Source: Mesobacillus foraminis
GTDB taxonomy: Bacteria; Bacillota; Bacilli; Bacillales; Cytobacillaceae
NCBI RefSeq assembly: GCF_004340465.1
Contig: NZ_SLVV01000003.1
Location: forward strand, 172,982 to 236,981
Direction: 5' to 3'
DNA: 64,000 nucleotides
The position numbers and the translations under genes are program-made. Under the pieces are notes generated by a model. It worked only from the letters and a program-made list of their open reading frames with translations. It did no database searches and was not told the origin of the DNA. Below are positions 1-7,995 of the stretch, piece after piece; positions within the stretch are counted from its first letter, which is position 1; every line of letters begins with the position of its first letter.

Positions 1-1154
1 AAAAGGATTTTAAAAAATTCTATTCAAATTATACAAGCAATGGAAATGATGTATTCATCCTGAACAGGGAAGGGGTCATCGTTTCAAGCAGCCAATCAAA
101 GCGGATCGGGCAGAACGCCGATGATCTCCTAAGTTATACAGATGAGCTTGAAAAGACACCCAACAGGACAATCAATGGTGATTTTATGGGGAAAGAACAT
201 ATCATCATGATGGATTATCTTCCTTCCTACGATATGTATTTCTTCAATGTGATCGACAAGCAGACCGCACTTGGCGACCTGATTGACAAAAGGGAAATCA
301 TCCGAATTTCGGCCATCATTGTCCTCATAGCCCTTTGTGTCGTTTTTTTCGCTTCAAGGAGGCTGACGAATTCCCTTTCAAGTCTTTCCAGACAGATATC
401 GAGTGCGTCCCAATATAATTTCCACCAGTATGTTGATGTAAAAGGAACAGAAGAAACCAAGCAGATTGGCCAGGCCTTCAATTCGATGCTGGACGAGCTT
501 CACGAGTATGTGGAACAGCTGATGCAATCGCAAAAGGAAAAGCGCAATGCCGAGCTGGCCGCACTCCAGCAGCAGATCAATCCGCATTTCCTCTACAATA
601 CGCTGGCCTCAATCCGGTTCATGGTCCAGCAGGGCGGAAAGGAAGAGGCGGATGAAACCATAAGGGCACTCATCTCCCTGCTTCAGAACACCCTCGGCAC
701 TGTCAGTGAGACCATCACTGTCCAGGAAGAAATCGAGAATCTGAAAAACTATGTATTTATCAATCAAAAACGCTATGGCAGCAGGATCAGGGTGAATTAC
801 TTCATTTCGCCTGACTGTATCGGCTGCAGCATCCCGAAGCTGATTCTCCAGCCTTTTATCGAGAATGCCTTCTTTCATGGGTTTAATCATAAAACCGATG
901 GCTACATCAATGTCCTTGTCTGGAAGGAAGGGGACAGCCTCATCTGCGAGGTCGAGGATAATGGAGATGGGATGGAGGTTTCCGATGATACAAAGCTGCC
1001 GGCGACTAAACGCAAGAAGCATCTCTTTTCCGGAATCGGGGTCAGGAATGTGCATGAGCGAATCCAGCTTATTTACGGAGAGTCCTACGGAGTACAAATC
1101 ACGTCCCAGCCTGGCGAGGGGACAAAGGTGCGGGTGACCATGCCAGCTCGCTAA
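1..1154 (+). CDS. YesM-type sensor histidine kinase, 5' end missing
   Basis: Membrane sensor kinase of the YesM family. The frame is open from base 3, so the gene starts before the window; 383 residues are visible. In order: an extracytoplasmic sensor segment, a membrane helix near bases 297-360, a HAMP-like linker, the His_kinase box QQQINPHFLYN with its phosphoacceptor His at bases 585-587, and a HATPase domain (NAFFHGF, then VEDNGDGM). Kinases of this family usually pair with an AraC-type YesN response regulator, which would lie left of the window. The galactoside ABC operon starts 178 bases downstream, so control of that operon is a reasonable inference. The catalytic end is intact. Confidence 0.9.
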   Translation, partial: KDFKKFYSNYTSNGNDVFILNREGVIVSSSQSKRIGQNADDLLSYTDELEKTPNRTINGDFMGKEHIIMMDYLPSYDMYFFNVIDKQTALGDLIDKREIIRISAIIVLIALCVVFFASRRLTNSLSSLSRQISSASQYNFHQYVDVKGTEETKQIGQAFNSMLDELHEYVEQLMQSQKEKRNAELAALQQQINPHFLYNTLASIRFMVQQGGKEEADETIRALISLLQNTLGTVSETITVQEEIENLKNYVFINQKRYGSRIRVNYFISPDCIGCSIPKLILQPFIENAFFHGFNHKTDGYINVLVWKEGDSLICEVEDNGDGMEVSDDTKLPATKRKKHLFSGIGVRNVHERIQLIYGESYGVQITSQPGEGTKVRVTMPAR

Positions 1155-1196
1155 AAAAAATCATAAAACCTAAAAAAAGTACAAATTTACTCCTTT

Positions 1197-1210
1197 TGTA
1201 AACGCTTCAA
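1197..1210 (+). promoter_or_regulatory. cre (CcpA) site upstream of the galactoside operon
   Basis: TGTAAACGCTTCAA agrees with the cre consensus TGNAANCGNWNNCA except in the last CA. It lies in the AT-rich region before the binding-protein gene, where catabolite repression of a sugar operon is expected. No clear -35/-10 pair was found, so its position relative to the promoter is unknown. Confidence 0.6.
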
Positions 1211-1291
1211 TTTATAAAAATAGTACAAAAACAGAACAAAATCGTCCTAACGAATGTCTAAAAGAAGGTGTTACCATAAGACATGTAAGTG

Positions 1292-1305
1292 AGACAACGC
1301 TTACA
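1292..1305 (-). promoter_or_regulatory. second cre-like site
   Basis: On the minus strand the site reads TGTAAGCGTTGTCT, a cre match with only the last base off. It is 28 bases before the start codon of the binding protein, a position where bound CcpA could act as a roadblock. Confidence 0.45.
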
Positions 1306-1332
1306 AAAACATGAATATTCGGGGGTAGAAAG

Positions 1333-2622
1333 ATGAAAAAGTACTTGGCGCTGTTTTTAGTCAGCATCCTATTATTAGCAGCATGTTCTTCTGGATCGAA
1401 GACAGAAGAAGCTTCTGGAGATTCAAAAGATACAAATGAAATTACCGTGTGGGCATGGGACCCTAATTTTAATATCAAAGCTTTGGAAATGGCAAAAGAA
1501 GCGTATAAAGCTGAAGATTCAGAGCTGAACGTGAAAATTGTCGAGAATGCCCAGGCGGACATCATTCAAAAGCTGAACACAAGCCTGAGCTCCGGTACTA
1601 CAAAGGGACTTCCCAATATCGTCCTGATCGAGGATTACCGTGCACAAAGCTTCCTGCAGGCGTATCCTGATATGTTCTATGAGCTGACGGACTCTTTCAA
1701 GGCAGAAGAATTTGCCGATTACAAAATCGCTCCAACAAGCCTTGACGGCAAAAACTACGGACTGCCGTTCGACACAGGCGTAACTGGTTTGTATTTCAGA
1801 ACAGACTACCTGGAAGAAGCGGGCTATAAAGTCGAAGATCTCAAGGATATGGACTGGAACAAGTACATTGAAATCGGGAAAAAAGTGAAAGAAACAACAG
1901 GCAAGCACATGCTTACACTAGATCCAAAAGACCTTGGCCTTATTCGTACAATGATCCAGTCAGCAGGATCGTGGTACCTGAAAGAAGATGGAGTCACACC
2001 TAATCTTGCAGGAAACGAAGCTTTAAAAGAAGCGTTTGAAACGTACAAGGCGATTCTGGACGCAGACCTGGTCAAGCCGGTTTCGGACTGGAGCCAGTTT
2101 GTAGCAGGCTTCAACAGCGGCGATGTAGCGACTGTTCCATCAGGAAACTGGATTACAGCATCCATCAAGGCGGAAGAATCCCAATCAGGCAAGTGGACGG
2201 TAGCGGCGCAGCCAAGGCTTTCCAACAACCCTGATTCCGTGAACGCATCCAACCTGGGCGGAAGCTCATGGTATGTCCTGAACGTTCCTGGAAAAGAGAA
2301 GGCAGCTGAATTCCTTGGTAAAACATTCGGTTCCAATGTTGATTTTTACCAGGAATTGAACACAGAAATCGGCGCAATCGGCACCTACAAGCCGGCAGCT
2401 GAAGGGGAAGCCTACAAAGCGGCTGATGAATTCTTCGGCGGCCAGAAGGTGATCACTGATTTCGCGGCTATGACAGAAAAAATCCCACAGGTGAACTATG
2501 GCCTCCATACGTATGCCATCGAAGACATCCTGGCGGTTGAAATGCAAAATTACCTTAAAGGGAAAGACATTGACAAGGTGCTGGAAGACGCTCAGGCACA
2601 AGCGGAAGCACAAATCAAATAA
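1333..2622 (+). CDS. Sugar ABC transporter substrate-binding lipoprotein (galactoside type)
   Basis: Binding lipoprotein of 429 residues that captures an oligosaccharide outside the membrane and delivers it to the two permeases encoded next. The signal peptide ends in lipobox LAAC with the lipid-bearing Cys at residue 18, followed by a Ser-rich linker. The rest is a family 1 extracellular binding protein, starting with an EITVWAWDP strand. Start ATG is preceded by GGGGG and an A-rich spacer. The locus encodes beta- and alpha-galactosidase, so lactose, melibiose or raffinose-type sugars are the likely ligands; the sequence alone cannot separate them. No ATPase is encoded here; such transporters often share an MsmX-type ATPase encoded elsewhere. 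Confidence 0.88.
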   Translation: MKKYLALFLVSILLLAACSSGSKTEEASGDSKDTNEITVWAWDPNFNIKALEMAKEAYKAEDSELNVKIVENAQADIIQKLNTSLSSGTTKGLPNIVLIEDYRAQSFLQAYPDMFYELTDSFKAEEFADYKIAPTSLDGKNYGLPFDTGVTGLYFRTDYLEEAGYKVEDLKDMDWNKYIEIGKKVKETTGKHMLTLDPKDLGLIRTMIQSAGSWYLKEDGVTPNLAGNEALKEAFETYKAILDADLVKPVSDWSQFVAGFNSGDVATVPSGNWITASIKAEESQSGKWTVAAQPRLSNNPDSVNASNLGGSSWYVLNVPGKEKAAEFLGKTFGSNVDFYQELNTEIGAIGTYKPAAEGEAYKAADEFFGGQKVITDFAAMTEKIPQVNYGLHTYAIEDILAVEMQNYLKGKDIDKVLEDAQAQAEAQIK

Positions 2623-2666
2623 AGCAATAGTGTTGACCGCATCACCATTAGCAAAATGATAAAACT

Positions 2667-2750
2667 AAAGCCCCGGAATTCGCCGGCTCTCCTATTGGGT
2701 TTAACGGAGCTATCTGATGTGTCAGGCGAAGCGCTCCGGGGCTTTTCTTT
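2667..2750 (+). terminator. Terminator-like structured hairpin between binding protein and permease genes
   Basis: AAAGCCCCGGA (2667-2677) pairs perfectly with TCCGGGGCTTT (2735-2745), followed by a T-rich tail. Inside, TTCGCC (2679-2684) pairs with GGCGAA (2725-2730). It lies 28 bases before the permease start, too close for a separate promoter. It probably lowers readthrough so that the binding protein outnumbers the membrane subunits, or it protects the upstream mRNA. Confidence 0.75.
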
Positions 2751-2772
2751 TAAGAATCAGGCGAGGAGTTGA

Positions 2773-3726
2773 ATGAATGTGATACCAGCAAAAGCTACCC
2801 CTGGCCTTCCCGCAGAAAAACAGGGCAAAGGGAGGCAAACAGCAGCATCCGGACGAAAGCTTCGCGCGCGAAACGCGGTGGTCGGATGGTCATTTATTAC
2901 CGTTGCAGCACTCATGATCGTTTTGTTTTATTTTTACCCAATGATCCAGGCGCTTCTATTATCCTTTCAATCAGGAACAGGGGCCAATCTCAGCTACGTA
3001 GGGCTCGATAACTACGCCCGGCTGCTGAAGGACCCAACCTTTCTTACAACCGTAAAGAACACCGTAGTCTATCTCATTGTCCAGGTGCCGGTGATGATTA
3101 TTCTTGCCTTGTTCCTTTCCGTGCTACTGAATAATAAAGCGTTAAAGTTCAAGGGATTCTTCCGGACGGCGATTTTCCTGCCGTGTGTCACCTCTCTCGT
3201 GGCCTATTCCGTTATTTTTAAATACCTGTTTGGCCAGGATGGAATCATGAACATCATGCTCATGAAATTATCGCTGATATCCGAGCCGATTTCATGGCTG
3301 ACCGACCCGTTTTGGGCAAAGATCACGATTATCATCGCTATTACCTGGCGCTGGACCGGCTATAACATGATTTTCTACCTGTCTGCCCTTCAGAATATCG
3401 ATAATTCCATCTATGAAGCAGCAAAAATTGATGGAGCCAATGCTTTCCAGCAATTCTTTAAAATTACGATTCCCATGCTGAAGCCGATCATTCTATTCAC
3501 ATCCATCACGTCGACAATCGGAACCCTGCAGCTGTTTGACGAAGTCATGAACATTACAGCAGGCGGACCGGCCAATGCGACGATGACGATTTCCCAGTAT
3601 ATCTATAATCTGTCATTCAAATATACACCGGACTTCGGGTATGCAGCGACTGTCTCCTATGCGATTGTGATTATGATCGTCATTTTCTCCATCATTCAGT
3701 TTAGAGTAGCAGGTGATAAGAAATGA
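2773..3726 (+). CDS. Sugar ABC transporter permease, MalF type
   Basis: Inner-membrane permease of 317 residues, with six predicted membrane helices after a basic, hydrophilic N-terminus of about 40 residues. The loop EAAKIDGANAFQQFF at about residues 216-230 matches the EAA motif that docks the ATPase. It should form a heterodimer with the product of the next gene, whose start overlaps its stop by 4 bases (ATGA), showing translational coupling. GAGGAG lies just 4 bases before the start codon, a slightly short spacing. Confidence 0.9.
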   Translation: MNVIPAKATPGLPAEKQGKGRQTAASGRKLRARNAVVGWSFITVAALMIVLFYFYPMIQALLLSFQSGTGANLSYVGLDNYARLLKDPTFLTTVKNTVVYLIVQVPVMIILALFLSVLLNNKALKFKGFFRTAIFLPCVTSLVAYSVIFKYLFGQDGIMNIMLMKLSLISEPISWLTDPFWAKITIIIAITWRWTGYNMIFYLSALQNIDNSIYEAAKIDGANAFQQFFKITIPMLKPIILFTSITSTIGTLQLFDEVMNITAGGPANATMTISQYIYNLSFKYTPDFGYAATVSYAIVIMIVIFSIIQFRVAGDKK

Positions 3727-4547
3727 GTAAGGTAAATTCTATAATCAGCTATACCGTCCTGGTGATCGCATCGATTGTTTCCATCTTCCCGTTTTTATGG
3801 ATGATTGTCAGTTCGACAAACCGCTCGGCCGATGTCACCCAGGGAAGGCTGCTTCCGGGGAGTCATTTCTTTGACAACTTAAGAAACCTTCTGGATACAG
3901 TGGACCTTGTGCCCGCTTTAATGAATTCAGCTAAAATTTCCATCTTCACCACCGTGCTGGCCTTGCTGATCGCATCGCTTGCGGGGTACGGTTTCGAAAT
4001 TTTCCAAAGCAAGGCGAAGGACATTGTCTTCAATATCCTCCTGCTTTCGATGATGATTCCGTTCGCGGCCCTAATGGTTCCGTTGTTCCGGATGTTCGGG
4101 AAAATTTCCCCAGTTGCTCCTTTCCTAGGCATCGATACGCTTACAGCAGTCGTCCTGCCAACCGTGACAACGGCGTTCCTGATCTTCTTTTTCCGGCAAA
4201 GCACCAAGATGTTTCCTAAGGATATTCTGGAGGCAGGGCGCATTGATGGCTTGAATGAGCTGGGAATCTTTTTCCGGATTTATGTTCCAACGATGAAAAC
4301 CACCTACGCGGCAGGAGCAATCATTACTTTCATGGCAAGCTGGAACAGCTACCTGTGGCCGCTAGTTGTGCTTCAGTCCCCGGAAAACCAGACGATTCCA
4401 TTGCTCATTTCGAACCTTGGATCAAGCTATTCCCCGGACTTTGGAGTTATCATGACCGCAATTGTCATAGCCACTCTTCCATCCGCGCTGATTTTCTTCA
4501 TTATGCAGAAGCATTTTGTTGCAGGCATGATGGGTTCTGTAAAATAA
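3723..4547 (+). CDS. Sugar ABC transporter permease, MalG type
   Basis: Second permease, 274 residues, six membrane helices, with the EAA-type loop EAGRIDGLNELGIFF at about residues 170-184. It pairs with the upstream MalF-like subunit to import the sugar bound by the lipoprotein at 1333-2622. Its ATG overlaps the stop of the preceding gene by 4 bases. The beta-galactosidase gene follows within 40 bases, so uptake and hydrolysis are very likely co-transcribed. Confidence 0.9.
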   Translation: MSKVNSIISYTVLVIASIVSIFPFLWMIVSSTNRSADVTQGRLLPGSHFFDNLRNLLDTVDLVPALMNSAKISIFTTVLALLIASLAGYGFEIFQSKAKDIVFNILLLSMMIPFAALMVPLFRMFGKISPVAPFLGIDTLTAVVLPTVTTAFLIFFFRQSTKMFPKDILEAGRIDGLNELGIFFRIYVPTMKTTYAAGAIITFMASWNSYLWPLVVLQSPENQTIPLLISNLGSSYSPDFGVIMTAIVIATLPSALIFFIMQKHFVAGMMGSVK

Positions 4548-4584
4548 TAGAGACAAGCACAATAGAAAGGGATGATTGGGAAAA

Positions 4585-7500
4585 ATGAAAACGTTAGCAA
4601 GAAGGGAAGCAGCTCCAACACTTGATTGGCTCAGTGATGTAAAGGTGTTTGCCGTGAACCGCCTTCCAGCCCACTCCGACCATTATTATTACGAAAGCAT
4701 GGAGGAAGCAAAGCAGGCATCTTCCATGAATCTGAGGCACAGCCTGAACGGAAGCTGGAAATTCCACTATTCCGTAAATCCGGCCAGCCGGCCTGAAGCA
4801 TTTTACCAGCCGGAATTTGACAGCAATGGCTGGGGAGATATCACGGTTCCCGGGCATATCCAGCTGCAGGGCCACGGAAAGCCTCAATACGTAAATACGA
4901 TGTATCCATGGGACGGGCTCGCTGATATCCGCCCTCCGGAAATCCCGCAGGATCGCAATGCTGTCGGAAGCTATGTCAAGGTGTTCGAAGTGCCTGAGAT
5001 CATGGAAAACAAACCTGTGTACATATCCTTCCAAGGGGTAGAGTCTGCATTTTATGTATGGCTGAATGGAGCGTTTGTCGGCTACAGCGAGGATTCCTTC
5101 ACCCCGGCTGAATTCGACCTGACCCCTTTCCTTTTGGACGGTGAAAACAAACTGGCAGTCGAAGTGTACCAGCGGAGCACCGGCAGCTGGCTGGAGGACC
5201 AGGATTTCTGGCGCTTTTCCGGAATTTTCCGCGATGTCTATCTTTATACGGTTCCTGAAATTCATGTGTATGACACGCATATTCGTGCCAGCCTTGATGA
5301 CACCTATACAAATGGAACGCTACAGGCTGACCTCAAGCTTTTACAGGAAACAGCTGCCCCTTCCAAAATAGAAGTTGAGCTCTATCATGCGGATGGTAAA
5401 TTGGCTGCCTCTCAAAACGCCGTGCAGGACAGTGGAGAGAAGTGGACATTTTCACTTCAAGTGGATGAACCTGAAAAGTGGAGTGCCGAAAGCCCGTATC
5501 TTTATAGACTTTACATCAAGGTCTATAACGAGGATGGCAGTTTAGTAGAGGTTGTTCCGCAAAAGGTTGGCTTCAGAAGATTTGAACTGAAAAATAAAGT
5601 GATGTGCCTGAATGGCGAAAGAATCGTCTTTAAAGGCGTTAACCGCCACGAATTCAACTGCCGCAGCGGCCGTGCAATCACAAAGGAAGACATGCTGTGG
5701 GACATCAAGACGCTGAAACGCCATAACATCAACGCCGTCCGCACCTCGCATTATCCGAACCAGAGCTACTGGTACGAGCTGTGTGACGAGTACGGTGTCT
5801 ATGTAATCGATGAAATGAACCTTGAGACTCACGGTTCCTGGCAAAAGATGGGCGCTGTAGAGCCGTCCTGGAACATCCCCGGAAATCGGCCGGAGTGGCA
5901 GGACATCGTCATGGACAGAGCCATTTCAATGCTGGAACGGGATAAAAACCACCCTTCCATCCTGATCTGGTCCTGCGGAAATGAATCCTATGCCGGGGAA
6001 GTCATCTTGAATGTTTCCCGCTATTTTAAAAAGGCTGACCCAAGCCGGCTTGTCCATTATGAAGGCGTATTCTATGATCGCGAGTATAACGAGACGAGCG
6101 ACATGGAAAGCCGCATGTATGCGAAGCCAGCTGATATTGAGGAATACCTGAAGAACAATCCGGAAAAGCCGTATCTCTCGTGCGAGTACATGCACGCGAT
6201 GGGGAATTCGCTTGGCGGCATGCATAAATACACCGATCTGGAGAAGAAATATCCAATGTACCAGGGCGGATTCATCTGGGATTATATTGACCAGTCCCTG
6301 ATCAAGAAGGACCGCTATGGAAAAGAATTTTTTGCCTATGGCGGCGATTTTGAGGACCGCCCGACAGACTATGGCTTCTGCACGAACGGAATCGTCTATG
6401 CCAACCGGGAGCTGTCGCCGAAAATGCAGGAAGTCAAATATCTGTATCAGGACATCAAACTGCTGCCGGATGCCGCAGGGGTTACGGTCGTCAATGAAAG
6501 CCTGTTCACTAATACAGGAGATTACAGCCTGGAATACATCCTGTTACGTGAAGGCAGGGAGCTGTATCGTGACAAGCTGAGTCTCGCTGTAAAGCCGCAA
6601 AGCGAGGGTCGTGCCGAATTCAGCCTGCCTGAAGGAATCACGAATCAAAACGGCGAGTACTGCTTCCATGTTTCATTAAACCTGAAGGAGAACCAGGTCT
6701 GGGCTGAAGCCGGACATGAGATCGCCTTTGGCCAGCATGTGTTCCAGGTAAAGGCAGCAGAGAAACAGCCTGCCGGCATAGGTGAACTAAGGGTGGTGGA
6801 TGGCGATGTCAATATTGGGGTCCATGGCCGCGATTTCACTGCTATCTTCTCAAAGCAGGCCGGAAGCTTGATTTCATTGAGCTATGCGGGGAAAGAAATG
6901 ATTTCCCTCCCGCCTGCGCCATTATTTTGGAGAGCGACCACTGACAATGACCGGGGCTTCTCGCAAGGATACCAATCAGGGCTTTGGTATGCAGCAAGCC
7001 TGGCGCGCAGATGCGCTGCCGTTGATCTCAATGAAGAGGCAGGAGAGGTGACCGTTGCGTTTACCTACCAGCTTTCCATCCATTCAGAAGTAGCGGTGAA
7101 GGTGTTCTATACGGTGCTGGCCGATGGAAGCGTCAAGGTGAAAACCCATTACCATGGTGCCGAGAACCTTCCGCAGCTCCCAATTTTCGCTCTGTCATTC
7201 AAGACACCGGCGGACTATGACCAGCTGGAATGGTATGCGATGGGACCGGAGGAGAACTATTCCGACCGCTCCAAAGGGGCAAGGCTCGGAATCTTCAAAA
7301 ACACTGTATCTGAAAATCTTTCAGACTATCTCATGCCGCAGGAATCCGGCAACCGCACCGGTGTCCGTTGGGTCAACCTAACCAACAAGATCGGTCAGGG
7401 TATCAGGATTTCGGCCGTTGGCGAACACCTGGAATGCAATTTTTCACCATATACTGCATTTGAGCTTGAAAATGCCCAGCACCACTATGAGCTCCCGAAT

Positions 7501-7641
7501 GTCCACTATACCGTTGTCACAGTGGCAGGAAAGCAAATGGGCGTCGGCGGCGACGACAGCTGGGGAGCGCCCGTGCACCAGGAGTATCTCCTGCGTGCTG
7601 ACCAGGATCTAGAGTTTGAATTTATGATTAACCGGATTTAA
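4585..7641 (+). CDS. lacZ: Beta-galactosidase, GH2 family
   Basis: Cytoplasmic enzyme that hydrolyses terminal beta-galactosides such as lactose. 1018 residues, the usual length for LacZ-type GH2 enzymes. The N-terminal sugar-binding domain, two beta-sandwich domains, TIM barrel and C-terminal Bgal_small_N domain are all present. Acid/base Glu467 is in WSCGNESYAG and nucleophile Glu534 is in CEYMHAMGN, close to Escherichia coli Glu461 and Glu537. The start is uncertain: ATG 4585 has AAAGGG 13 bases upstream, while an in-frame TTG at 4576 has the same AAAGGG only 4 bases upstream. It follows the two permease genes and probably cleaves what they import. Confidence 0.93.
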   Translation: MKTLARREAAPTLDWLSDVKVFAVNRLPAHSDHYYYESMEEAKQASSMNLRHSLNGSWKFHYSVNPASRPEAFYQPEFDSNGWGDITVPGHIQLQGHGKPQYVNTMYPWDGLADIRPPEIPQDRNAVGSYVKVFEVPEIMENKPVYISFQGVESAFYVWLNGAFVGYSEDSFTPAEFDLTPFLLDGENKLAVEVYQRSTGSWLEDQDFWRFSGIFRDVYLYTVPEIHVYDTHIRASLDDTYTNGTLQADLKLLQETAAPSKIEVELYHADGKLAASQNAVQDSGEKWTFSLQVDEPEKWSAESPYLYRLYIKVYNEDGSLVEVVPQKVGFRRFELKNKVMCLNGERIVFKGVNRHEFNCRSGRAITKEDMLWDIKTLKRHNINAVRTSHYPNQSYWYELCDEYGVYVIDEMNLETHGSWQKMGAVEPSWNIPGNRPEWQDIVMDRAISMLERDKNHPSILIWSCGNESYAGEVILNVSRYFKKADPSRLVHYEGVFYDREYNETSDMESRMYAKPADIEEYLKNNPEKPYLSCEYMHAMGNSLGGMHKYTDLEKKYPMYQGGFIWDYIDQSLIKKDRYGKEFFAYGGDFEDRPTDYGFCTNGIVYANRELSPKMQEVKYLYQDIKLLPDAAGVTVVNESLFTNTGDYSLEYILLREGRELYRDKLSLAVKPQSEGRAEFSLPEGITNQNGEYCFHVSLNLKENQVWAEAGHEIAFGQHVFQVKAAEKQPAGIGELRVVDGDVNIGVHGRDFTAIFSKQAGSLISLSYAGKEMISLPPAPLFWRATTDNDRGFSQGYQSGLWYAASLARRCAAVDLNEEAGEVTVAFTYQLSIHSEVAVKVFYTVLADGSVKVKTHYHGAENLPQLPIFALSFKTPADYDQLEWYAMGPEENYSDRSKGARLGIFKNTVSENLSDYLMPQESGNRTGVRWVNLTNKIGQGIRISAVGEHLECNFSPYTAFELENAQHHYELPNVHYTVVTVAGKQMGVGGDDSWGAPVHQEYLLRADQDLEFEFMINRI

Positions 7642-7929
7642 TTTTTTTAAAAAAACAGGGGAAAAACTGGTGAAACCGGTGAAAACTACGGTGATTATGC
7701 TGAAACCGGTTAATCCCCAGGGAACATCTGCCAAAACAGAAAACCCTGGGAAATAACTGAATGAAACAGATGAAAACAGATGAAAATGCTGGGGAATAAC
7801 TGGCCGAAACTAGTAGAAACCCGGGACATCATTAGCTGAAACTCGTTAACCTGATCACGGCTGATACCAATCTCATACCCTGAGAATTAATCAGTAAAAA
7901 TCGGGTTCACCAGAATGAATACTAGAGGA
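7642..7929. repeat. Degenerate short-repeat intergenic region
   Basis: No gene. The DNA is built from degenerate copies of motifs such as CTGGGGAATAACTG (7746 and 7789, 43 bases apart), GAAACCGGT and GATGAAAACA. CCCAGGG (7716-7722) can pair with CCCTGGG (7744-7750). The repeats look like decayed tandem copies; no function is evident. Confidence 0.5.
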
Positions 7930-7963
7930 AAAGAGTCTGAAGTTTACAGACTCTTTCCTTTTA
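7930..7963 (+). terminator. Strong intrinsic terminator just before the alpha-galactosidase gene
   Basis: A perfect 10-bp stem AAAGAGTCTG/CAGACTCTTT (7930-7939 with 7947-7956), a 7-base loop and a CCTTTTAT tail. It ends 33 bases before the next start codon, leaving no room for a promoter, so the downstream gene must rely on readthrough or on a promoter upstream of the hairpin. Confidence 0.85.
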
Positions 7964-7995
7964 TGAGTTAAAACGATATAGAAAGGAAGAACCTT

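Noticed and set aside
609-1097. Minus-strand 162-codon frame inside the first kinase gene
   Set aside because: It is antisense to a well-supported HATPase domain and has no features of its own. The same applies to the other long antisense frames in lacZ, the alpha-galactosidase gene, glpD and ganB.
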